64,000 bases of DNA from Sweltsa coloradensis (GCA_024449915.1 JAMZAV010004958.1:1-64000), one strand, 5' to 3'. Counted from the first letter of the stretch, positions 45,861-57,070 are shown. Numbers and translations: made by a program. Notes: a model not told the origin generated them from the sequence alone.

Positions 45861-46499
45861 CATCTCTACGCCCCACAGGTTGCCCGCCGACGACCTCGGT
45901 ACCAGTACCCGAGCTACGCGGATGCCCTCCCTGTGGTCGCCGGCCCCAGGTGACTCCTTCACCGAGCGCTGGGGGCAGGAGTGTGGTACCTGGGGGCGCG
46001 GGTACTCGAGGGTTCGTGCCTCTGCGAGTGGGGCGCGAGTGTTTCCCTCCTCGCGGTGTGCGTGTGCGTCGGTGGGAGCCGCGATGTTGGTGTGTCCGTG
46101 CATCGACACCCACAATCAGTTTTGTTTTTTGTGTTCCTGTGCCCGTCCTGTTTGTACTCTTGTTTGTATTTTTGTTCACTTGTACGTGTTTGCTTGTTTT
46201 TTGTCTAGGAGTATTTACCCCGTCTATTTGTGTTTTTTGTTGCTTCCTTGCCATATGGTATTCTTGCGCCTCGCGTGCCAGTGTGGCATAATAACTTTCA
46301 TTTTGACTTTTGAACGTTTTTTTCTCTCACTACTTGGCATGATTCTGCTGTCCTCTCCTCAGTGCTTTCTGTGTTTAACATCTGTGTTTCTTTGTATGTT
46401 CCTTTGTACATGTATAGGCTGCAGAGGGCAGAATTGTTGCCCTATATCGGCCTTCCCGCCCAAGGGGCGGGAAAATATCAATAAATACAAATACAATAC
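45861..46499 (+). other. LINE 3' end and tail
   Basis: GC-rich, then T-rich 3' UTR ending CAATAAATACAAATACAATAC, an A-rich tail with an AATAAA-like signal at 46479-46485. The long ORFs on both strands (45673-46254 minus, 45817-46509 plus) are not domain-bearing. Confidence 0.6.
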
Positions 46500-46501
46500 G
46501 G

Positions 46502-46747
46502 TTGAGTAGGCGGGTGTTTGTAAAGACATGCGTAATGCGAGCTGGCATAAAAAAAGTTGAAAGATATGTGAGGTGGTGGGGTAATCTACCCAGAGCGAAA
46601 ATGAAAAGAATTAACTGTAAGTGCAGCTATGTATCGGCGTCAGCAACTGTAAAGCTAAAGAGTGCAGTAAAATACAAGTCAGAATCAAGGCATTGTATTG
46701 TTGGGTTTTGGTGGGGTGAACTTTGTGGAATCACCACATGGAACTAG
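46502..46747 (+). CDS. Small basic ORF in the giant LTR element
   Basis: 81 codons directly after the LINE tail, basic (RRVFVKTCVMRAGIKKVERY..., KMKRINCKCS). It may be the continuation of gag or another internal ORF of the giant element. No domain recognised and the start could be arbitrary. Confidence 0.3.
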   Translation: MSRRVFVKTCVMRAGIKKVERYVRWWGNLPRAKMKRINCKCSYVSASATVKLKSAVKYKSESRHCIVGFWWGELCGITTWN

Positions 46748-47831
46748 TCTACGAAGATGTCATCGTAGAAGTGTGTTAAAGACTTTTTGTAACACCCTGT
46801 AGTGTTAGTTTACGTTAGCGCAGGCGGTGTTTATGTTATCGGCTGGTTTGTTGTGAAGGACAGTATCGGGTTTTATTCCCTAGAGCGTACGCATAGACAA
46901 GCAAAAGAACAAGGCTATTCATTCATAATAGTTTCGAATACTTTCGCCTACCACTGTTGTAAAGTGTCTTCTTGCATTATTGTGTTCTACTGAGGAAAGT
47001 TGTAAAAAGTTGGTACAGTTGTCTGTTGTACACGTATTGTTTGTTCGTCGGGACAGTTTTGGGTGACTTGGTGAGTTTCGGAAGTTGATTTTTGCAACGT
47101 AATAGTCTTGTCAGTCGAAGAGGTGACAGGTTAGATGCGGCGATAGTCCAAATGAAGGTGGAATCCAAGTTAAAGAGGTGCCAGTTGAGACGGCGATAGT
47201 TGAATTAAAAGTTGAATTGATAATTGAGTTTAATTGAGTTGTTGCCAGGAAACATGCGGCTTTAAATTTTAATTAAATTTGAAAGTTTAATTGAGTTGTT
47301 GCCAGGAAACAATGCGGCATGATTAAAAAAAAAAAAAAAAATAAAGAAAAGACTAAAGTTCCGATGTAGGAAGTGAAAGATGAAACGTTGCAGGTACTCA
47401 GTGTTGTTTAGATGGTCACAGTGTGTTGTTTAATAGTTCAGTTTGTGGTTTTGTGGTTTGGGGGGGTCAGCGGTGAGTTAAAGACGAATAATAAAAGTAG
47501 AAAAAGTTGACAGTAGGTGAAGAGGCAAATCAAGCCATGTAGAAGGGGGTTGTTTGACAAGGTCAAAGTTTTTTTGTGTTTGTTGTGGTTTGCTGGATGT
47601 CAAGGTCACGCATCAGATTGTTTTGTTTTCTAAAGGTCGGTCAAAGTGACGACAGGTGTTGTGTTTTGATTGGCAACAGGTGGATCATTTTGACACTTGT
47701 CAGGGGTGTTATTGGTTAGGTGTTCTTTGACGTGTGGTTTGTCCTACCATTTATCACTTTGTTGTTTGAAGTTAGTAGTTGTTTCATAGTAAAAAGATGT
47801 GTACTTTGTACGTTTGAACCAAGTGGGGTAT
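46748..47831 (+). other. 3' internal region of the giant LTR element
   Basis: Non-coding. A ~60-bp block with TTTAATTGAGTTGTTGCCAG and GAAACATGCGGC-like sequence occurs twice (47228-47265, 47286-47318), followed by an A run. The tract before the LTR (CCAAGTGGGGTAT) is only a weak purine tract. Confidence 0.45.
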
Positions 47832-50538
47832 TGAGACTATACGGCCTCTTTTGAGTGGACTTGGGTTTTTTTGGCAATGGTCATTTGAGATGGATTCTTA
47901 TCTTGAAGTCGATGCCGTTGGTCAGTGAAAGGAGAGCTGTGTATTTCATGAGCTGGTTCGAGGCTACTACTGGGGCAACTGGTTTAAATGTGGAAACCAT
48001 GTATAAACTAATTAAATACTAATATACAGAACGGGTTTGATTTAAATCAGAAACTAGAGAAAATTTCATTTGATTTCATAAAAAGAATCATGTGATTCAC
48101 TTAAGTTTAACAATTTTCATATAAAATCTCTGTCAAGCTATTTTATTAAATTCTAGAAAATGCCAAGATAAATATTTCATCATTTTCGCATGTAGCGTCA
48201 CCCGGACATTTGTTTAGACCTAGTTCAGTTTAATGACGCTGTGTGCTGGTCTTTGATTGGTTTATCATAACGCTACGATCATTTTTGGATTGTTGAAAGC
48301 GGGCTGTCGGCAGTGTGTCGTGAGAGCTTTGGGACGTGAAGTTGGAAATCGGTCGTGTGCGTGGGCGATTTTAGGACGTTGCGTAAAACTTAGGAAAGTG
48401 GACTAGGAAAGAACACTTTGGATATAGGAAACGCGTGTTAAAAACCCGCGAAAGTGATAATCGAAAACGAACGGCGATCTGCCAAGAAGAACTACAAGAA
48501 ATCAACGAGAACGGAAACCCAAACCCAAAGGGTTTACATTTTATAAGGCTAGCCCCCGCCCAGGGATACGTGAGTAAACGAACTTTTGCATGCTTTAGGA
48601 GCATATTGATAAACCTACGGACTTGATAAAAGACAGCATCGATAACCAGAAAGGGTTAGAACCATTCGATATCTGGACCGAGAGTTAGTTGGGGTTTTAA
48701 AAGAACCGGAGAAAGATTATATTCGCGTAGCCTGGAGTTTAGGACGCGATAACGCAAGCAAGGTTTGGTGGTCGTATTACAACGAAATACAGATGAAATA
48801 TTATAAAAAGGAAATCGGTGAGGATAATATTGTCTATGAATCCAAATATAGGAACATATAAGGAACAGTTAATTACCATTCGATATCATGGCCGAGGCTT
48901 AGTTTTATTGTAAATTGGTTTTGAAATCCGTAAATGCAGATAGTTTGGAAGAATAAATGGGGAATTTTAATTGCAAAGAGCTTAGAGATAACATCAACAA
49001 TAAGAAATCGGAATATCGTGAGTGCCTGAGCCAGCAACGTCGAACGAAGTGCTTTGGTAATAAAGACGGGTAAGAACAGAACAGCACTGCGATTCTATAA
49101 CTCTGGACGGAGTTGGACCCGGGCGTTTCCAACGGTAATCGTCTCGTTGTAAGTGATCGACCCAGTTGAGGCGATATCGTTGCGTATAATCCGTGAAAAG
49201 AGCCGACTCGGGTATTGATAAAAGGTGGGAGATAGCCTGGCCTACACCGTAACACAACCCGATAATAACTTTCTCAAACGAATAACAATAGTTTGCTCAA
49301 AGAAAAACCTACCTTAGTAAGGGCTACCCTGAGAGTCCCAAACGTTCCTTTTTTCATAAAATTATACCATTTAAATCCAAAATTTCCCCCCCGATTGGAA
49401 ATAATACACACATCTATGTCATTTCGAATATTTGACAGTGATGTGAATTTTTTTTCATTTGTTCACATTGACCGTCCACTGCCATGTAAATCATACCTTT
49501 CGACCTCGACGGAGTCGGTCCCGTGACAGAGTTGAACCCGTGAAGTTACTGAATAGGGGCCCTGAGCCGATAAAAGTAGGCGTGTTTACATTATTGAACG
49601 TCTGACAGTTTACCGTGTGAGATACAGGAAAAACTTGGTTGTTGAACTTGGAATGCTGATATCGGGCAAGTGTGAAACATTAAAAACGTACGATCGGAGT
49701 TGAGTTATTCGCACGATAAAATATCGTATTTTATCACCGCTCAAACATTATCACGGGAACGTTTGAATCAAGAGTAACACAGCCGGGATACGAACTCAAG
49801 ACAGGATCTTCAATACAAGGGCTACGATCGTCTTTCAAATACGCAGCAAGTTTCGGAATTACACGTCGGACTCTTCGACGTCATAAAAGGTTTCGATGGG
49901 AGTCATGATCATTTGTGATGGAGATTAAATTTAAATTTTATTAACAATTATATTTCCATAAATTTTCGGGAAAACTTTACTGTTGTCCATCAGACCAAGA
50001 GATATCTTAACTGGATATCCATTTCGCTTTAGACACAGTACTGATAGGTAGGGTTTGAAATGTATTCCTTGTCAATGAAGGAAATTCATTTGTGTCATGC
50101 AATATAGCCCGTTCTGGTTTAACTTATGAACCGTTGATTGTCTGTTGTTTAAAGTCATCCTAGATCTAGTATAAATTATAAGTTGTATTTCAGAGATGTT
50201 TGTCTTCGCTGTGTACGATTTCTCAATTTTGTGGGTTTTGGTGAGTTATAGGAGTGTGTTATGAACTGGTTAGGTAACTTTAGGGCTTGAGTACCAGGTT
50301 CACGCCTAGGTAGAGTAAAACATTCAAGTTTGAGTGATTTTAGTCTTGATCAGTTTTTTTAAAATTAATTAATTTTACTTCCAAGTGAGATCAGAAATCG
50401 GTTTCACTTTAATTAGGCGACCCATCGCCGAGTATGTTTTTGTTTATTAAATGTTATTTTTCGAAGTTTAACTATTTAGAGAAGTATCCAACGAGAGCTT
50501 ATCGATTACCTGAGGGGTCGTAGGTTCGTTGTGTTACA
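47832..50538 (+). repeat. Right LTR of the giant element (2.7 kb)
   Basis: Begins TGAGACTATACGG and ends TTACA, followed by ACAT target duplication. Contains an extra ~480 bp at 49082-49561 relative to the left LTR. Confidence 0.8.
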
Positions 50539-50542
50539 ACAT

Positions 50543-51345
50543 TAATACCAAAACTTAATTCGTCTTGTTATGCTATTAGGACCATCAAGCAGATAAATAA
50601 CATCCCCACAGCCAAAATATGCTACTATTCATTATTTGAGTCATATATAAGCTACGGAATTGAATTTTGGGGTATATCGACCCACATTCATAAAGTTTTT
50701 ATTATACAAAAAAAAGCAATTAGAGCAATTTGTTCCCCTTTATCCACAGAAAAAACTGCAAACCTTTTTTTTATAAAGCCACAAAATCCTTACCATTTCA
50801 TGTTTATACATTTTCAAATCAATATTAGTAATTAAAAAAAAATGTACACACCTACTCAGTAAATGCAAATGTCCATGATCATGACACACGTAAAAAAATC
50901 ACCAACAGCTAAAACTCATATCACACAAAACTTGGACAAGTAAACTCAGACTACTTACATAAATCTCTTTATAACCATCCTTCCAGAATCCATTAAAAAC
51001 ATTTCAAGCTATGAAACCCTTTCAAACATGAACTAAAACAAATTTTAATTCTAAAAGCCTACTATTATCTTATTGATTACTTAAATGATACACTCACAGA
51101 AATTCCTGTTATCACTTGATATTATTGACTAACTATAATATAATGAAATGAACCTTATTTTATTACTTTTCAATAATTATTATTATTTACAATGTATTAC
51201 ATATTATGACTATTTCTCATTATATTAGTATTAGTAAATTTTTTATTTTATTTAGCTAAAGGACACATACACTAAAAATTGTGTTGTTGTTACATAAAAT
51301 GTACAATTTGTCCTAATAAAAAATTGAAAATTGAAAATTGAACAA
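50543..51345 (+). pseudogene. CR1/L2-like LINE, 3' part
   Basis: Continues the frame of 18544: LIPKLNSSCYAIRTIKQINN, then LFESYISYGIEFWGIS and VFIIQKKAIRAIC, the typical RT thumb/C-terminus. The remainder is frame-broken. The element ends in a short tandem tail (AAATTGAAAATTGAAAATTG, 51325-51343), a usual CR1/L2-type 3' feature. Confidence 0.8.
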
Positions 51346-51487
51346 TCCAGATCAATTTTACCCGCGTTCAGATGTAAGCATTCAAAATTGTGGGCAATAA
51401 CATTGATATTAGTATTTCGACCCGCGTTTAACGGCATAGATAGATATAATATTATATAGATATATATAGTATAGATATAATAATTAT

Positions 51488-51488
51488 T

Positions 51489-51554
<66 letters not shown>
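51488..51554. repeat. (AAT)n microsatellite
   Basis: Nearly uninterrupted AAT trinucleotide run. Confidence 0.95.
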
Positions 51555-51585
51555 TTCACAAGTTATACTTTCGCGACCCGATATA

Positions 51586-51709
51586 ATTGAAGAGAAATTA
51601 TAACATTGACGGGATGTTTCGTCGCGTCGTAATGGTGAATAATAATAAATAATAATTCACCATTACGACGCGACGAAACATCCCGTCAATGTTATAATTT
51701 CTCTTCAAT
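51586..51709. repeat. Perfect 55-bp inverted repeat with 14-nt AT-rich loop
   Basis: Left arm 51586-51640 (ATTGAAGAGAAATTATAACA...) and right arm 51655-51709 are exact reverse complements; the loop is AATAATAAATAATA. It sits between two AAT microsatellites. No ORF. Confidence 0.9.
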
Positions 51710-51733
51710 AATAATAATAATAATAATAATAAT

Positions 51734-52440
51734 TAAGCGAGCGAAGCGAGCGTTTCCATTTGACTCTGCCGGAAAAATTAGTCACTGGTTTTGTTTTGTT
51801 TTTTGTTTGTTTGTTTGTTTTTTTTTGTTTTTTGTTTTTTTTGTTTGTATGTCTCGCGATAACGTTCGAACGGAGGCTCGGATCGAGTTGAAATTTTGAC
51901 CATCCGCAAGCTTTGTTCTCGATTGAATGCCATTAGTTTTGTGGCAAAATCGTTCAAAAAGTTAAAAAGTTACATTAAAGTTAGTCGAAAGTTTTTTTTT
52001 CAAACTAACCGGCGACAAAATCTGAGATAGCCAAATCATTTAGAATGTCCGTCCGGTCAAGAATATGTAAATTTTATTTTGATCCGATAAGTAGTGTAGA
52101 TGGAAATTACATTATAACAAAGAACGTTGCCATGGCAACGAAAAGACGCGCGAAGTTTCTATCTAATACACTGCCACCTAGAAGTAATCAAAATACTTTC
52201 GAGAAAGCAGTCTATTATTTGTCACCAAAGAGTTTAAATAGTTTTCCCAAGGAGTCAAGGTCCTCTAGATGGCGGTGGATTTTATCCACAAAGTAAAGGT
52301 TTTCACACACGGGTTTACCCAAATACCTTGGCAATAATAAATAATATTGGAAACGCAAACGCCATAAATTTTATGTGCAATGTGGGTCTAGCTATAGCAC
52401 GTGCTCGCTTATCAACGCGTCCAACTGAGCGTTTCCTAGT
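51734..52440 (+). mobile_element. HINE family A, copy 1 of a tandem series
   Basis: 5' TAAGCGAGCGAAGCGAGCG; 3' sub-terminal GCTCGCTTA (inverted repeat of the 5' TAAGCGAGC), hairpin AACGC/GCGTT with a 10-nt loop, terminal CTAG-T at 52436-52440. Joined by AATAATAATAATAAT to the next copy. A G/T-rich tract follows the 5' end. Non-coding. Confidence 0.8.
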
Positions 52441-52455
52441 AATAATAATAATAAT

Positions 52456-53163
52456 TAAGCGAGCGAAGCGAGCGTTTCCATTTGACTCTGCCGGAAAAAA
52501 TAGTCACTGGTTTTGTTTTTTTTTTGTTTGTTTGTTTGTTTTTTGTTTTTTTTTGTTTTTTGTTTGTATGTCTCGCGATAACGTTCGAACGGAGGCTCGG
52601 ATCGAGTTGAAATTTTCACCATCCGCAAGCTTTGTTCTCGATTGAATGCCATTAGTTTTGTGGCAAAATCGTTCAAAAAGTTAAAAAGTTACATTAAAGT
52701 TAATCGAAAGTTTTTTTTTCAAACTCAACGGCGACAAAATCTGAGATAGCCAAATCATTTAGAATGTCCGTCCGGTCACGAATATGTTAATTTTATTTTG
52801 ATCCAATAAGTAGTGTAGATGGAAATTACATTATAACAAAAGTAACGTTGCCATGGCAACGAAAAGACGCGCGAAGTTTCTAATGCACTGCCACCTAGAA
52901 GTAATCAAAATACTTTCGAGGAAGCAGTCTATTAATTGTCAACAAAGAGTTTAAAAAGTTTTCCCAAGGAGTCAAGGTCCTCTAGATGGCGGTGGATTTT
53001 AAAGTAAAGATTTAAACACGGGTTTACCCAAATACCTTGGCAATAATAAATAATACTGGAAACGCGAACGTCGTAAATTTTGAAATTTAAAAAAAATGTG
53101 CAATGTGGGTCTAGCTATAGCACGTGCTCGCTTATCAACGCGTCCAACTGAGCGTTTCCTAGT
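52456..53163 (+). mobile_element. HINE family A, copy 2
   Basis: Same termini as copy 1, closely similar throughout. Ends CTAGT at 53159-53163 and runs into (AAT)n to 53221. Confidence 0.8.
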
Positions 53164-53186
53164 AATAATAATAATAATAATAATAA

Positions 53187-53222
<36 letters not shown>
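53164..53222. repeat. (AAT)n microsatellite between HINE copies
   Basis: AAT run with one AATAAAAT interruption exactly bridging the 3' terminus of one copy and the 5' terminus of the next. Confidence 0.9.
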
Positions 53223-54118
53223 TAAGCGAGCGAAGCGAGCGTTTCCATTTGACTCTGCCTGAAAAAATAGTCACTGTTTTTTTTTTTTGTTTGTTTGTTT
53301 GTTTGTTTGTTTGTTTGTTTGTTTGTTTGTTTTTTGTTTTTTTTGTATGTCTCGCCATAACGTTCGAACAGAGGCTCGGATCGAGTTGAAATTTTGACCA
53401 TCCGCAAGCTTCGTTCTCGATTGAATGCCATTAGTTTTGTGGCAAAATCGTTCAAAAAGTTAAAAAGTTACATTAAAGTTAATCGAAAGTTTTTTTTCAA
53501 ACTAAACGGCGACAAAATCTGAGATGGCCAAATCATTTAGAATGTCCATCCGGTCACGAATATGTTAATTTTATTTTGATCCGATAAGTAGTGTTGATGG
53601 AAATTACATTATAACAAAGTACGGTTACCATGGCAACGGAAAAACGTGCAGCTTTTTTGGCTCATGATAGCGGTCGAATGGAGGCTCGTATCGAGTTGAA
53701 ATTTTGACCATCCGCAAGCTTCGTTCTCGATTGAATGCCATTAGTTTTGTGGCAAAATCGTCCAAAAAGTTACAAAGTTACATTGAAGTTAATCGAAAGT
53801 TTTTTTTCAAACTTAACGGCGACAAAATCTGAGGTGTCCATATTATTTAGAATGTCCGTCCGGTCACGAATATGTTAATTTGATTTTGATCCGATCAGTA
53901 GTGTAGATGGAAATTACATAATAACAAAAGTATCGTTACCATGGCAACGAAAATTCACACTATGCAGTGCCACCTAGAAGTTATCAAAATACTATTAGTA
54001 GGGGGGCAACAGGTATCCCGTGCATCTTTCGTGGAAGAGTTTTGCGGTAAGTTGTATTCTATTAGGTAGTAGGATACAAGTTTTTTGCACTTTCCTTGCA
54101 GGCCATGCTATGCTGCAG

Positions 54119-55110
54119 AGGGCGTCGGGGGCGTCGCGACGCCCTTACACGTTTTTTAAGAGGGATGATTTTTTATCTCGTGTGCCTTTTGTGATAGAGT
54201 GTTGCGGTGAACTATATTTTATTAAGTAAGAGCAAACAAATTTTTTGCACCTATTTTGCAGGTCCTGGTATGCTTGAAAGGGCGTCGGGAGCGTCGCGAC
54301 GCCCTATAACGTTTTTTAAGGGGAAATTATTTTTATCTCAGGTGCCTTTCGTGAAAAGAGTATTGCGGTAAACTGTATTCTTTTAAAAGTAATGACATTA
54401 AAAGGTTTTTTCACCAACCTTGCAGGTCCTGGCACGCTTAGATGGCGTCGGGGGCGTCGCGACCCCCTTTAAAAACGGTTTTCTGAAAAGAGGAATGAAT
54501 TTTTATCTCGTGTACCTTTCGTGTTTAGAGTGTTGCGGTGAATTGTATTCTATTAAGAAATAGCATACAAGTTTTAGCACCTACCTTGCAGGTCTTGGCA
54601 CGCTTCAGAGGGCGTCGGGGGCGTCACGACGCCCTATAACGCTTTTTTAAAGAGGGATTATTTTTTGCGATGTGCCTTTTGTGATACAGTATTGCGGTGA
54701 ATTGTATTCTTTTAAGTATAGCATACAAGTTTTTAAAACCTACCTTGCAGGTCCCTGGTAGGCTTCAGAGGGCGTCGGGGGCGTCGCGACGCCCTTTAAC
54801 GTTGATAAAGATGCTTAAATTTTTATCACGTGTGCCTTTCGTGATAGAGTATTGCGGTAAACTGTATTCATTTAAGTAATATCATTCAAGTCTTTTGAAC
54901 CTACCTTGCAGGTCCTGGTACGATTCAGAGGGCGTTCGGGGGCGTCGCGACGCCCTATAAACGTTTTTAGAGTGATGTTTTTTAAATCTCGTGTACCTTT
55001 CGTGATAGAGTATTGCGGTAAAATGTATTCAATTAAGTAATATCATTCAAGTTTTTGCATCTACTTTGCAGGGTCCTGGTACGCTTCAGAGGGCGTCGGG
55101 GGCGTCGCGT
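54119..55110 (+). repeat. Foldback arm 1: seven tandem units
   Basis: Core palindromes near 54119, 54279, 54440, 54608, 54769, 54932 and 55088 give a ~161-bp period. Each core contains GGCGTCGCGACGCC, a perfect palindrome in most units. Confidence 0.8.
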
Positions 55111-55199
55111 CGCCCTTATAACGTTTTTAAGAGTGATTTTTAAGAGCCCTTGCAGAAAAACTAAGACCAGCAAGGAAAAGGTGATAAAAACACTTAAAC

Positions 55200-55990
55200 T
55201 ATTACTTAATAGAATACAGATTACCGCAATACTCATCACGAAAGGTACACGAGATAAAAAATAAAGCATTTTTATCAACGTTTAAGGGCGTCGTGACGCC
55301 CCGACCCCCTCTGAAGCGTGCCAAGCCCGCAAGGTAGGTTCTAAAAACTTGTATGCTATTATTTAATAGAATACAATTCACCGCAACATTCTAGCACGAA
55401 AGGTAAACGAGATAAAAAATTCATTACTCTTTTCAGAAACCGTTTTAGGGCGTCGCGACGCCCCCGACGACCTTTCAAGCATACCAGGACCTGCAAGGTA
55501 GGTTCTAAAAACTTGTATGCTATTACTTAATAGAAAATAGTTTACCGAAATACTCTATCATGAAAGGCACACGAGATAAAAAAATAATCTTTATTATAAA
55601 AAACCATTATAGGGCGGCGCGACGCCCCCGACGCCCTCTGAAGCGGGCCCAAGACCTGAAAGGGGTAGGTGCAAAAAATTTGATTGCTATTACTTAATAA
55701 AAATATAGTTTACCGCAATACTCTATCACGAAAGGCACATGAGATAAAAAATAATTCCTCTTAAAAAACGTTATAGGGCGTCGCGACGCTCCCGACGCCT
55801 TTCAAGCATACCAGGACCTGCAAAAAAAGGTGAAAAAAATTTGTTTGCTCTTACTTAAAAATATAGTTTACCGCAACACTCTATCACGAAAGGCACACGA
55901 GATAAAAAATCATCCCTCTTAAAAAACGTGTAAGGGCGTCGCGACGCCCCCGACGCCCTCTGCAGCATAGCATGGCCTGAAAGGAAAGTG
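55200..55990 (-). repeat. Foldback arm 2: five tandem units, inverted
   Basis: Cores near 55286, 55447, 55610, 55774 and 55933, again ~161 bp apart, in reverse orientation. The outermost unit mirrors the outermost left unit base for base over most of its length (for example CTGCAGCATAGCATGGCCTG). Confidence 0.8.
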
Positions 55991-56372
55991 CAAAAAACTT
56001 GTATCCTACTACCTAATAGAATACAACTTACCGCAAAACTCTTCCACGAAAGATGCACGGGAAATAAAATCATACCTCTTGCTCCTCTACTATATCGAGG
56101 AAGCAGTGTATTATTTTGTAACCAATGAGTTAAAATAGTTTTCCCAAGGAAACGATGTCAAGGTCTTCTAGATGGCGGTGGATTTTATCCACAAAGTAAA
56201 GGTTAACCCACGGGTTTACCCAAATACAATTGGCAATAATAAATAATATTGGAAACATGGCCCCGTGGACAGCAAACGTCGCAAATTTTAAAATTTACAA
56301 AAAATGTGCAATGTGGGTCTAGCTATAGCACGTGCTCGCTTATCAACGCGTCCAACATGAGCGTTTCCTAGT

Positions 56373-56582
56373 ACATAAAAACGTTGCAGGTCTAAGTATA
56401 CAAAGATTTCGAAGGTCCCCTCCAATTTTTTAAAATCAAGATCACATATGCCGTTTGCCCGGTAGAGAGCGAACAGACAAAAAACAAAACAATCAAACAA
56501 AAAAAAACCCGAGGGTATTTTTTTTTTTGGGGGGGGGGGGGGGGTCCCCGTGAGGTTGAAAATCTTCGCTTCGCTCATCCAA
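56373..56582 (-). mobile_element. HINE family B 5'-end fragment
   Basis: The plus-strand right end AATCTTCGCTTCGCTCATCCAA marks the 5' terminus. Includes a G run at 56529-56544. It abuts the 3' end of HINE-A copy 3. Confidence 0.6.
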
Positions 56583-56794
56583 CAACATGGGGCCCAAAAC
56601 CAGTTTAAATCTCCAATCACACTCTGAGAATCGAAATATTTTCCTGGGCTGTGCGTCCCGGACCCGCACTGACTGGGGGACCTCCCCCCATACTCCCCAA
56701 TGGGACAAAAAACATGTACTTTCCGCACGAAAGAGCGTAGATCCAAAAATAATTTTTGGATGACACACTGCACACCTAATAATCAGATAAAGCT

Positions 56795-57000
56795 GCCACT
56801 GGGCTCGAGAGCTAAGTGGGTCGACTCTGATTCGATGGGGTCACGGGTTCAAATCACGCCGAGACCTGCAATCCTGACTGGAGGTTCTTTTCGAGGTTTT
56901 CCTCAGTCGTTATGCGAATGCAAGGGATTGAGTCGCCACCCCCTGCGATTTTGTGCAAATGTCCGTGAAAAATGTTTCAGCCACTGGAATCACAATTAAA
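56795..57000 (+). repeat. tRNA-derived SINE, plus strand
   Basis: Box A-like GAGCTAAGTGG (56808-56819) and box B GGGTTCAAATC (56844-56854) at tRNA spacing, then a non-tRNA body with GAGGTTTTCCTCAGTCG. The anticodon arm does not fold as a functional tRNA. Followed by CACAC(G/C)G(T/C)C short repeats to about 57070. Confidence 0.5.
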
Positions 57001-57070
57001 TGGTCACACCCTAGATTTACTATTTTAAGTCCATGGTCACACGGTCACACGGCCACACCGGCACACACTA

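Larger units (their letters stand above)
26280..46499 (+). mobile_element. GC-rich Jockey-like LINE, split by a 15.4-kb DNA transposon
   Basis: The two pieces (about 26280-30131 and 45513-46499) are clearly more GC-rich than their surroundings. Order: 5' leader, ORF1 with zinc knuckle, ORF2 with APE-like endonuclease and RT, 3' UTR ending in AATAAATACAAATACAATAC at 46499. The 5' boundary is estimated from the end of gag homology; I could not fix a target duplication. Many frameshifts. RT motif spelling (FLDISRAFDKVWH, AGVPQGSCLSPLLY) fits the Jockey superfamily. Confidence 0.8.
18545..50538 (+). mobile_element. Giant non-autonomous LTR retrotransposon with nested insertions
   Basis: Long direct repeats (18545-20763, 47832-50538) begin TGAGACTATACGGCC and end TGTGTTACA. 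A primer site follows the left one and the host LINE is duplicated as ACAT on both sides. The 32-kb span contains a copia element and a 20-kb LINE complex. Without those the element is about 7.6 kb. Its own coding content is a gag-like coiled-coil ORF and one small downstream ORF; no pol was found, so it would need proteins from another element. Confidence 0.8.
53996..56092. mobile_element. 2.1-kb foldback element of mirrored ~160-bp satellite units
   Basis: Ends are inverted: TAGTAGGGGGGCAACAGGTAT left, and TAGTAGAGGAGCAAGAGGTAT on the minus strand at the right; flanked by TAT (53993-53995, 56093-56095). The interior is seven plus-oriented then five minus-oriented units of ~160 bp, each with a core like GGGCGTCGCGACGCCC, TTATCTCGTGTGCCTTTCGTG, TTGCGGT and CCTTGCAGG. 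Unit-specific variants mirror each other from the outside in. Non-coding; resembles foldback transposons whose arms are tandem subrepeats. Confidence 0.75.
53223..56372 (+). mobile_element. HINE family A, copy 3 (long variant), split by a foldback element
   Basis: 5' part 53223-53995 has the internal duplication also seen at 14137-15111 (GTTACCATGGCAACGGAAA then a second CGAGTTGAAATTTTGACC block). The 3' part 56096-56372 resumes at CGAGGAAGCAGT and ends CTAGT at 56368-56372. Confidence 0.75.

Noticed and set aside
45673..46509. Long overlapping ORFs on both strands
   Set aside because: GC-rich sequence lacks stop codons by composition; neither strand shows a domain and the region lies after the RT of the LINE.
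18545..50538. A 32-kb interval bounded by long repeats could be a giant virus-like element (Maverick/Polinton type)
   Set aside because: The bounding repeats are direct, not inverted, and the interior resolves into separately bounded retroelements and a DNA transposon; no polB, capsid or packaging ATPase was seen.
54119..55990. CRISPR-like array
   Set aside because: The period is ~160 bp with the whole unit repeated and no unique spacers; orientation flips midway. It is a foldback/satellite structure in a eukaryotic context.
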